A stretch of 64,000 nucleotides of DNA from Kribbella capetownensis (GTDB lineage: Bacteria; Actinomycetota; Actinomycetes; Propionibacteriales; Kribbellaceae), in assembly GCF_004331485.1 (NCBI RefSeq), contig NZ_SJKD01000001.1:310001-374000 (forward strand), written 5' to 3'. The position numbers were made by a program, and so were the translations under genes. The notes below the pieces were generated by a model that worked only from the letters and a program-made list of their open reading frames with translations, was not told the DNA's origin and ran no database searches. Positions 44,622-51,693 of the stretch are shown piece after piece (the stretch's first letter is position 1; every line of letters starts with the position of its first letter).

Positions 44622-44635
44622 CAACGCGAGGGGTT
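44622..44635 (-). repeat. Right arm of 14-bp inverted repeat flanking the DUF559 gene
   Basis: CAACGCGAGGGGTT is the exact reverse complement of 43465-43478. It runs into the stop codon of the next minus-strand gene. The 44498-44633 gap contains a second CGAGGGG at 44607-44613 and no gene. Confidence 0.75.
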
Positions 44636-45410
44636 AACCATTCAAATAGTCGAGTTGGGCTCGGACTGAGCGTTCGGCGGCAGGCCAGAGGGTGGGGTCG
44701 ACGTCGGTGTAGACGTGGCGTACGACGGCTTCCGGCGTGGTGCGGCCTGCGGCTACTGCCGCGCGGACCTGGTCCAGGCGTTCGCGGCGGTGATCCAGGT
44801 AGTAGGTGAGGACTGCGGTGGGGTCGTCGATGACCGGGCCGTGGCCGGGGAGTAGGCGGTCTACGCCGGCTGGTGAGTTGGCGAAGGCGCGGAGGCGCTC
44901 GAGGGACTCGAGATAGGGGCCTAGGGCACCGTCTGGGTGGGCTACGACGGACGTGCCGCGGCCCAGGACGGTGTCTCCGGTGAGGAGTGAGCCGTCCTGC
45001 GGGAGCCAGAAGCAGACGGAGTCCAGCGTGTGCCCGGGCGTCGGTAGGACCTCGATGCGGAGGTTGCCGGCGGTGATCACGTCGCCCTCGGCGAGGCCGT
45101 GCGCGTGGTCGGTGGGGATCCGGAACGCGGGATCGACCGAGCGGACCCCGCAGTTCGCGCGGTTCGCGAACCAGGCCGCGCCCTCTGAGTGGTCCGGGTG
45201 CTTGTGCGTGAGCAGTACGACGGCCACGTCGCCGGCGGCGTCGAGCACGGCCTGCAGGTGCTCCTCCAGCAGCGGACCGGGATCGACCACCACGGACCGA
45301 TCCGCGTCAGGCGCTCGCAGGATCCACGTGTTCGTGCCATCAAGCGTCATCGGCCCCGGGTTCGCGGCCAGGACACGGGCGGCGTACGGCGTCACCTGCT
45401 CGACAGTCAT
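44634..45410 (-). CDS. MBL-fold metallo-hydrolase (LACTB2-like)
   Basis: The 258-aa protein reads LDGTNTWIL at the N-terminus and LLTHKHPDHSEGAAWF, the HxHxDH zinc motif. PTPGHTLDSVCF, TGDTVLGRG and LLPGHGPVI supply the further metal ligands. The C-terminal winged region resembles LACTB2-type nucleases and thioesterases. Position matches Rv3677c. ATGA overlap with the upstream Nudix gene indicates co-expression. Confidence 0.87.
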   Translation of the reverse strand: MTVEQVTPYAARVLAANPGPMTLDGTNTWILRAPDADRSVVVDPGPLLEEHLQAVLDAAGDVAVVLLTHKHPDHSEGAAWFANRANCGVRSVDPAFRIPTDHAHGLAEGDVITAGNLRIEVLPTPGHTLDSVCFWLPQDGSLLTGDTVLGRGTSVVAHPDGALGPYLESLERLRAFANSPAGVDRLLPGHGPVIDDPTAVLTYYLDHRRERLDQVRAAVAAGRTTPEAVVRHVYTDVDPTLWPAAERSVRAQLDYLNG

Positions 45411-46237
45411 GTGGTCTCCAAATAGGCCTGGTCGCCGTCGACCCGGACGGTGGGCAGCACCGGCCGGATCTCACGGTCACCTGCCGCGGCCAGGATCGTC
45501 GCCACGTCGTCGTACGGCGTGAGGTCGCGGCAGCAGACGTACGTCGGGGGCAGCATCAGCAACCCACCGGCGTGCACCGCGGCGACGGCGTCGGCCGGCC
45601 GCATCCAGGCGACCTGGTCGGACTCGCTCGTCACGTCCCGGGTGATCTGGCCGGCCGGGAGCGCGGCGACGAAGAAGCGGGTGTCGTACCGCCGTGGCTC
45701 GAACTCGGGAGTGATCCAGTGCGCCCACGCGCCGAGCAGATCGGCCCGCAGCACCAGACCGCGCCGGTGCAGGAAGTCGGCGAACCCCAGCTCGCGCGAC
45801 TCCAGCGCGACCCGGTCAGCCTCCCAGTCGTCGCCGGTGGTGTCGTCGACGACCGATTCACTGGACGGCCCCGCCAGCAGTACGCCGGACTCCTCGAACG
45901 TCTCGCGTACGGCGGCCGCGACAAACGCAGCCGCGGCGTCGGCTGAGCACCCCATCCGGGCGGCGAACCACTCCGGCGGCGGCCCTGACCACGAGTCGGC
46001 CACCGTCGAGTCCGTCGGATCGACCCGCCCGCCGGGGAACACGGTCATCCCGGCCGCGAACGCCATCGACTGCTGCCGCCGGAGGAGGTAGACCTCCGGT
46101 CCGGCGGCAGTGTCGCGCAGCAGGATCACCGTCGACGCCGGTCTCGGGTCGACCGGCGTACGGGCCTCACGGACGTAGGCGAGGGCAGCCTCCGCCATCC
46201 GTCCGGACAGCAGTTCAGAATCCAGATCGCGGACCAT
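45407..46237 (-). CDS. Nudix hydrolase (NUDT19-like)
   Basis: The 276-aa protein has FPGGRVDPTDSTVAD, a long insertion, then AAVRETFEESGVLLA. Together they form a split Nudix box of the type seen in NUDT19-like CoA diphosphatases. C-terminal YDTRFFVAALP fits the same group. The substrate is probably a CoA ester or similar diphosphate. It is coupled to the MBL gene and follows the RidA gene by 9 nt. This gene is not part of the mycobacterial version of the neighbourhood as I know it. Confidence 0.82.
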   Translation of the reverse strand: MVRDLDSELLSGRMAEAALAYVREARTPVDPRPASTVILLRDTAAGPEVYLLRRQQSMAFAAGMTVFPGGRVDPTDSTVADSWSGPPPEWFAARMGCSADAAAAFVAAAVRETFEESGVLLAGPSSESVVDDTTGDDWEADRVALESRELGFADFLHRRGLVLRADLLGAWAHWITPEFEPRRYDTRFFVAALPAGQITRDVTSESDQVAWMRPADAVAAVHAGGLLMLPPTYVCCRDLTPYDDVATILAAAGDREIRPVLPTVRVDGDQAYLETT

Positions 46238-46246
46238 GCCGAGCCG

Positions 46247-46708
46247 TCAGGCGACCTCGACGATCAGCTCGACCTCGACCGGCGCGTCCAGCGGCAGCAC
46301 CGGTACGCCGACGGCGCTCCGCGCGTGCTGGCCGGCTTCGCCGAAGACCTGGCCGATGAGCTCGGACGCACCGTTGGCGACCTGCGGCTGACCGGTGAAG
46401 TCGGGGGTCGACGCGATGAAGGCGACCATCTTGACGACGCGGGCCACGTTGGCCAGGTCACCGATCTGCGCCTTGACCGCGGCCAGCGCGTTCAGCGCGC
46501 ACTGCTGGGCGCAGTCGCTGGCGACCTCGGCGCTCACCTCGCCGCCGACCTTGCCGGTGGCGATCAGGGTGCCGTCACGCAGCGGCAGCTGGCCGGAGGT
46601 GTAGACGAGGTTGCCGGTCCGAACGGCCGGCACGTACGCCGCCACCGGCTTGGCCACGTCGGGCAGCTTGAGGCCGAGCTCGGTCAGCTTCTCCTCGGGG
46701 TGGCTCAT
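46247..46708 (-). CDS. RidA-family protein
   Basis: The 153-aa YjgF/YER057c-type protein has YVPAVRTGNLVYTSGQLPLRD and a C-terminal DAPVEVELIVEVA. RidA trimers hydrolyse reactive enamines and imines formed by PLP enzymes. The classical Arg that binds the carboxylate near the C-terminus is not obvious in this longer subfamily (VGVPVLPLDAPVEVE), so its substrate may differ. ATGA overlap with DUF4177. Confidence 0.87.
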   Translation of the reverse strand: MSHPEEKLTELGLKLPDVAKPVAAYVPAVRTGNLVYTSGQLPLRDGTLIATGKVGGEVSAEVASDCAQQCALNALAAVKAQIGDLANVARVVKMVAFIASTPDFTGQPQVANGASELIGQVFGEAGQHARSAVGVPVLPLDAPVEVELIVEVA

Positions 46709-46866
46709 TTGTCCTCGATCTCCCGCTTGAAGTAGGCGACCAGGTTCTCCGGGTTCAGGCCCGGGACGACCTGGACCAGCTCCCAGCCGTCCTGGCCGAA
46801 GTTGTCCAGGATCTCCTTGGTCGAATGAACCAGCAGCGGTGCGGTGAAGTACTCGAACTTCTTCAT
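46705..46866 (-). CDS. DUF4177 small protein
   Basis: The 53-aa protein MKKFEYFTAPLLVHSTKEIL then DNFGQDGWELVQVVPG matches DUF4177, and the GWELV block is diagnostic. I chose the ATG at 46866 because upstream sequence is the 62-bp divergent promoter region shared with the ArsA-like gene. Corresponds to Rv3678A. Function unknown. Confidence 0.85.
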   Translation of the reverse strand: MKKFEYFTAPLLVHSTKEILDNFGQDGWELVQVVPGLNPENLVAYFKREIEDK

Positions 46867-46928
46867 GAGGTGGACTCTAACGGGCGCCGTGGCGAGTGTG
46901 GTGTGGCCCACGTCCTACCCTGGACCCT

Positions 46929-47879
46929 ATGGCGAGGCTGCACGTGGTGACCGGTAAAGGGGGCACCGGGAAGACGACCGTTGCGGCTGCCATGGCACTC
47001 GCGCTGGCCGAGCAGGGCAAGCGGATCCTGCTGGTCGAGGTGGAAGGCAGGCAAGGGCTTGCCCAGCTCTTCGACATCCCGCCGCTGCCGTACGTCGAGA
47101 CCCGGATCGCGCAAGGTCCGGGCGGCGGCGAGGTGTTCGCGCTGGCGGTCGACGCCGAGGCCGCGCTGCTGGAGTACCTCGACATGTACTACCACCTGGG
47201 CCGGGCCGGGAAGGCACTCGACAAGGTGGGCGCGATCGACTTCGTCACCACGATCGCCCCGGGTCTGCGCGACGTACTGCTGACCGGCAAGGTCTACGAG
47301 GCGACCCGGCGCAAGTCGCACGGGCGGCTCGCGTACGACGCCGTCGTCCTGGACGCACCGCCGACCGGGCGGATCGCGCGGTTCCTGAACGTGAACCACG
47401 AGGTCGCCGATCTGGCCAAGGTCGGGCCGATCCGCAACCAAGCGGACGCGATCATGGGCATGCTGCGCTCCGACGTGACCCGGATCCACCTGGTCACGCT
47501 GCTGGAGGAGATGCCGGTCCAGGAGACGCTGGACGCGGTCGAGCACCTGGAGGAGCTGGACCTGCGGATCGGTTCGATCGTCGTGAACATGGTCCGCAAC
47601 AGCCCGCTCGACGACGAGGCGATCGCCCTTGCGGTGAAGGAGAAACTGCCCGCCGCCGAAATCTCCCGGGGACTGCGCGCCGCCGGTGTCGCCGTCAGCA
47701 AAGGGCTGGTCGACACCCTGGTGGCCGAGGCGCACGACCACGCGGTCCGGATCGGACTGGAACGCGAGAACCGCGACCGGATAGATGCCCTCGGCAAGCA
47801 GGTGACCGAACTGGCGCTGCAGCCCGAAGGAATCGATCACGGCACGTTGATCGATCTGGCCGAGGAGTTCCGCCGATGA
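46929..47879 (+). CDS. ArsA/GET3-like ATPase, first of pair
   Basis: The 316-aa P-loop ATPase has VVTGKGGTGKTTVAAA (deviant Walker A with two Lys) at residues 7-22, LLVEVEGRQG as switch-like segment and VVLDAPPTGRIARFL as switch II. Homologues in M. tuberculosis (Rv3679) pair with a second ATPase (Rv3680) and are linked to anion or toxic-metabolite handling. The start is ATG 46929. It forms an operon with the next ATPase. Confidence 0.9.
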   Translation: MARLHVVTGKGGTGKTTVAAAMALALAEQGKRILLVEVEGRQGLAQLFDIPPLPYVETRIAQGPGGGEVFALAVDAEAALLEYLDMYYHLGRAGKALDKVGAIDFVTTIAPGLRDVLLTGKVYEATRRKSHGRLAYDAVVLDAPPTGRIARFLNVNHEVADLAKVGPIRNQADAIMGMLRSDVTRIHLVTLLEEMPVQETLDAVEHLEELDLRIGSIVVNMVRNSPLDDEAIALAVKEKLPAAEISRGLRAAGVAVSKGLVDTLVAEAHDHAVRIGLERENRDRIDALGKQVTELALQPEGIDHGTLIDLAEEFRR

Positions 47880-47956
47880 AGGAGCGGAGCGAGTTCATCA
47901 ACAGGCACAGCACCAAGGGGTCATCCGCGTCCGCAGCGAAGCGAGGACGCGGATGA
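47876..47956 (+). other. 26-codon ORF bridging the two ArsA-like genes
   Basis: The ATG overlaps the TGA of the first ATPase gene, and the TGA overlaps the ATG of the second. It reads MKERSEFINRHSTKG then a short Ser/Ala/Arg tail. The DNA contains GCGTCC-N12-GGACGC, a hairpin just before the second start. It may simply carry ribosomes across the gap. No homology is recognised. Confidence 0.35.
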
Positions 47957-49074
47957 CCAACCTGGACCTGGACGCATTGATCGACGACCCGGGCACGCGC
48001 ATCGTGGTCACCTGCGGCGCGGGCGGGGTCGGCAAGACGACCACAGCCGCGGCGCTGGGGCTGCGGGCCGCCGAACGTGGGCGGAAGGTCGTCGTACTGA
48101 CGATCGACCCGGCCCGGCGGCTGGCGCAGTCGCTCGGGCTGACCGAGCTGGACAACACTCCGCGCGAGGTGGCCGGCGTCCACCCGGCGAATGGCGGCCG
48201 GCTGGACGCGATGATGCTGGACATGAAGCGGACCTTCGACGAGGTCGTGCTCACCCACGCGACCCCGGAGAAGGCCGAGCAGATCCTGGCGAACCCCTTC
48301 TACGTCGCGCTGTCGTCGTCGTTCGCGGGGACGCAGGAGTACATGGCGATGGAGAAGCTCGGCCAGTTGCACAAGCAGGCGGAGCAGTCCGGCGACTGGG
48401 ACCTGATCGTCGTCGACACCCCGCCGTCGCGGTCGGCGCTGGACTTCCTGGACGCGCCGGAGCGGTTGGCTTCGCTGCTGGAGGGACGGTTCCTGCGGTT
48501 GCTGCTGGCCCCTGCCCGCGGGCCGTTCCGACTGATGTCGGCCGGCGTGAACATGGCCATGTCGGTGCTGAACAAGGTGCTCGGTGCGCAGGTACTGACC
48601 GACGTACAGACGTTCGTTGCGGCATTCGACACACTGTTCGGCGGCTTCCGGCAGCGGGCCGAGCGGACGGTGGCGCTGCTGCGTGAGCCGCACACGGCGT
48701 TCCTGGTGGTCGCCGCTCCGCAGAACGACGCGCTGCGGGAGGCGTCGTACTTCACCGAGCGGTTGCGCGAGGAGAGCATGCCGCTGGCCGGGGTCGTCCT
48801 CAACCGCGTGACCAACACCCACGTGCCGGATCTGTCGGCCGAGCGGTCACTCGGCGCGGCGGAGCGGTTGGAGGAGGCGGACAAGTCGCCGCTGACTGCC
48901 GCCGTACTGCGGTTGCACGCCGACAAGATGCAGCAGGTCGTCGGGGACCACAAGCGGGCCGACCGCTTCCGCCGCGGCCACCGCGCGATCCCGACGGTGG
49001 AGGTCCCGGCCCTGGCCGACGACGTCCACGACCTCACCGGCCTCCGCGTCATCGGCGACCTGCTCACCGCCTGA
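47953..49074 (+). CDS. ArsA/GET3-like ATPase, second of pair
   Basis: The 373-aa P-loop ATPase has VVTCGAGGVGKTTTAAAL at residues ~18-35, VLTIDPARRLAQSLGL and LIVVDTPPSRSALDFLDAP, the ArsA-type switch regions. It is the partner of the preceding ATPase (compare Rv3680) and likely forms a heteromer with it. The start ATG at 47953 sits in an ATGA overlap with the 26-codon ORF. In mycobacteria and streptomycetes a WhiB-family gene comes next, but here it is lon. Confidence 0.9.
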   Translation: MTNLDLDALIDDPGTRIVVTCGAGGVGKTTTAAALGLRAAERGRKVVVLTIDPARRLAQSLGLTELDNTPREVAGVHPANGGRLDAMMLDMKRTFDEVVLTHATPEKAEQILANPFYVALSSSFAGTQEYMAMEKLGQLHKQAEQSGDWDLIVVDTPPSRSALDFLDAPERLASLLEGRFLRLLLAPARGPFRLMSAGVNMAMSVLNKVLGAQVLTDVQTFVAAFDTLFGGFRQRAERTVALLREPHTAFLVVAAPQNDALREASYFTERLREESMPLAGVVLNRVTNTHVPDLSAERSLGAAERLEEADKSPLTAAVLRLHADKMQQVVGDHKRADRFRRGHRAIPTVEVPALADDVHDLTGLRVIGDLLTA

Positions 49075-49156
49075 GAGCGGAGCACTACATCCGGTACGCC
49101 GGTTTTCACTGTCAGCGAACGCCGGAAGCGGCGGGAATGACCAGGTGGGGACCATG

Positions 49157-49177
49157 GTTGAGCCTGTCAGACTCAAT
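49157..49177. promoter_or_regulatory. HAIR-like element (HspR operator) upstream of lon
   Basis: GTTGAGC-N7-ACTCAAT matches the HspR inverted repeat CTTGAGT-N7-ACTCAAG at 11 of 14 arm positions with exact 7-bp spacing, 21 bp before the lon start codon. HspR represses lon through HAIR in Streptomyces lividans, as I recall from the literature. Confidence 0.65.
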
Positions 49178-49198
49178 CTTTCGTAAGGGTGTGACAGC

Positions 49199-51550
49199 GT
49201 GACCGATACGTTGAATCTTCCTGTTCTGCCGCTGGACGACGTCGTGGTCCTGCCGGGGATGGTCGTGCCGGTCCGACTGGCCGACCCCGAGGCACGGGCG
49301 GCGATCGACGCCGCCCAGGCCTCTGGCCAGGACCAGGTGCTGCTGGTACCGCGGCTGGACGGGAAATATGCCAAGGCCGGAACGCTCGGTGAGATCGAGC
49401 AGATCGGCCGGCTGCCGGGCGGTGCCCAGGCGGCCGTGATCCGCGGGACCTCGCGGGTCCTGATAGGCGCCGGGACCACCGGTCCGGGTGCCGCGCTGTG
49501 GGTAGGCGCAACCGAACTGCACGAGATCACCGACTCCAGGTCGGCCGAGCTCGCTCGCGAGTACAAGACCCTGATGACCTCGGTGCTGCAGCGTCGCGGC
49601 GCCTACCAGGTCATCGACTCCGTGAAGCAGGTGAACGATCCCGCGGAGCTGTCCGACCTGGCCGGCTACGCGTCGTACCTGACCAACGAACAGAAGTCCT
49701 GGCTGGTGGAGAACCCGAACGTCTCCGAGCGGCTGGACAAGCTGATCGGCTGGGTGAAGGACCACCTGGCCGAGCTCGAGGTCTCCGAGACGATCCAGAA
49801 GGACGTCCAGGAGGGTATGGAGAAGCAGCAGCGGGAGTTCCTGCTGCGCCAGCAGATGGCCGCGATCCGCAAGGAACTGGCCGAGCTGGACGGCAAGGCC
49901 GAGTCCGAGGAAGAGGACTACCGGGCCCGCGTCGAGGCTGCCGACCTGCCCGAGCACGTGCGCAAGGCCGCGCTCGCCGAGGTCGACAAGCTGGAGCGGA
50001 CCGCGGAGCAGTCCCCCGAGGTCGGCTGGATCCGGACCTGGCTGGACACCGTTCTCGAGCTGCCGTGGAACGAGCGGACCGAGGACAGCTACGACATCCG
50101 CGACGCGCGGGCCGTGCTGGACGCGGACCACTCCGGTCTGGACGACGTCAAGGAGCGCATCACCGAATACCTGGCCGTACGGCGCCGCCGCGCGGACCGT
50201 GGCCTCGGTGTGGTCGGTGGACGCCGCAGTGGCGCCGTACTGGCCCTGGTCGGTCCGCCTGGTGTGGGTAAGACCTCGCTGGGTGAGTCCGTGGCGCGAG
50301 CGATGGGCCGTAAGTTCGTCCGGGTCGCCCTGGGCGGCGTACGGGACGAGGCCGAGATCCGCGGTCACCGGCGGACGTACGTCGGTGCCCTGCCGGGTCG
50401 GGTCGTCCGGGCCATCACCGAGGCCGGGTCGATGAACCCGGTGGTGCTGCTGGACGAGATCGACAAGGTGGGTGCGGACTACCGGGGTGACCCGACGGCC
50501 GCTCTGCTGGAGGTCCTCGACCCGGCGCAGAACCACACCTTCCGGGACCACTACCTGGAGGTCGAGCTGGACCTGTCCGACGTGGTCTTCCTGGCCACGG
50601 CGAACGTGCTGGACTCCATCCCGGCGCCGCTGCTGGACCGGATGGAACTGGTGCAGCTGGACGGATACACCGAGGACGAGAAGGTCGTCATCGCCCGTGA
50701 CCACCTGCTCCCGCGTCAGCTGGAGCGGGCGGGCCTGACGGCGGACGAGGTGACCATCGAGGACTCGGCACTGCGACTGCTGGCCGGCGAGTACACGCGT
50801 GAGGCCGGCGTACGGCAGCTCGAGCGTGGGATCTCCCGGGTTCTGCGCAAGGTGACGGCTCGGATGGCACTCGGCGAGGACACTGGTGCGCTGACCATCG
50901 GCGCCGGTGACCTGAAGAGCTACCTGGGTTCGCCGAAGTTCACTCCGGAGTCCGTCGAGCGTACGGCGCTTCCGGGTGTGGCTACCGGGCTGGCAGTGAC
51001 CGGTGCGGGTGGTGACGTGCTCTTCGTGGAGGCGTCGCTGGCCGACAAGGAGACCGGCCCGACCGGAGTCACGCTGACCGGACAGCTCGGTGACGTGATG
51101 AAGGAGTCGGCGCAGATCGCCCTGTCGTACCTGCGCTCGCACGGCGCGGAGCTGGGGCTGCCGGTCGGCGACCTGGCCGAGCGGAACGCCCACATCCACG
51201 TCCCGGCCGGTGCCGTCCCGAAGGACGGACCGTCGGCGGGTGTCACGATGACGACCGCACTGGCGTCGCTGCTGTCCGGGCGGCCGGTCCGCTCGGAGGT
51301 CGCGATGACCGGTGAGGTGTCGCTGACCGGACGGGTCCTCCCGATCGGTGGGGTGAAGCAGAAGCTGCTCGCCGCACACCGGGCCGGGCTGACCACGATC
51401 CTGATCCCGAAGCGGAACGAGCCGGACCTGGAAGACGTACCGGAGTCCGTGCTCGCGGAGCTGACCGTCCACCCGGTCAGCGACGTCCGCGAGGTGCTCG
51501 ACCTGGCCCTCGAACCGGCCCAGGTGAACGCGCACCAGTACGCCGCCTGA
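49199..51550 (+). CDS. lon: ATP-dependent protease Lon (LonA)
   Basis: The 783-aa protein has an N-terminal substrate-binding domain (~1-200), a coiled middle, the AAA+ module with LVGPPGVGKTSLGE (about residue 350) and VVLLDEIDKVG (Walker B), and a C-terminal protease domain with the Ser-Lys dyad Ser679 in KDGPSAGV and Lys722 in GGVKQKLL. It degrades misfolded and regulatory proteins in the cytosol. The start is GTG 49199, with GGGTGTG rather than a strong ribosome site. Heat-shock control by HspR is suggested by the HAIR-like element. Confidence 0.96.
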   Translation: MTDTLNLPVLPLDDVVVLPGMVVPVRLADPEARAAIDAAQASGQDQVLLVPRLDGKYAKAGTLGEIEQIGRLPGGAQAAVIRGTSRVLIGAGTTGPGAALWVGATELHEITDSRSAELAREYKTLMTSVLQRRGAYQVIDSVKQVNDPAELSDLAGYASYLTNEQKSWLVENPNVSERLDKLIGWVKDHLAELEVSETIQKDVQEGMEKQQREFLLRQQMAAIRKELAELDGKAESEEEDYRARVEAADLPEHVRKAALAEVDKLERTAEQSPEVGWIRTWLDTVLELPWNERTEDSYDIRDARAVLDADHSGLDDVKERITEYLAVRRRRADRGLGVVGGRRSGAVLALVGPPGVGKTSLGESVARAMGRKFVRVALGGVRDEAEIRGHRRTYVGALPGRVVRAITEAGSMNPVVLLDEIDKVGADYRGDPTAALLEVLDPAQNHTFRDHYLEVELDLSDVVFLATANVLDSIPAPLLDRMELVQLDGYTEDEKVVIARDHLLPRQLERAGLTADEVTIEDSALRLLAGEYTREAGVRQLERGISRVLRKVTARMALGEDTGALTIGAGDLKSYLGSPKFTPESVERTALPGVATGLAVTGAGGDVLFVEASLADKETGPTGVTLTGQLGDVMKESAQIALSYLRSHGAELGLPVGDLAERNAHIHVPAGAVPKDGPSAGVTMTTALASLLSGRPVRSEVAMTGEVSLTGRVLPIGGVKQKLLAAHRAGLTTILIPKRNEPDLEDVPESVLAELTVHPVSDVREVLDLALEPAQVNAHQYAA

Positions 51551-51563
51551 CCGGCGTACGACC

Positions 51564-51601
51564 GGAGGGCCCGAGCACTTCGCTCGGGCCCTCCTCCTTT
51601 T
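51564..51601 (+). terminator. Intrinsic terminator of lon
   Basis: GGAGGGCCCGAGC and GCTCGGGCCCTCC form a perfect 13-bp stem with loop ACTTC, followed by TCCTTTT. This is a textbook Rho-independent terminator 13 nt after the lon stop. Confidence 0.9.
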
Positions 51602-51693
51602 GGATGAAACCTTTCCGACACGCCCCTCGGAGCGTGATGGAACTCACATTCGCCCAGGTAACCCAACTAGGCGATCCCGTAGTCTCTATAACC

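Noticed and set aside
49075..49198. Hidden small WhiB-like gene before lon
   Set aside because: No frame with the four-cysteine iron-sulfur pattern exists in this 124-bp gap on either strand.
49112..51535. 807-codon frame antisense to lon
   Set aside because: Shadow of the high-GC third positions of lon. No recognisable protein features.
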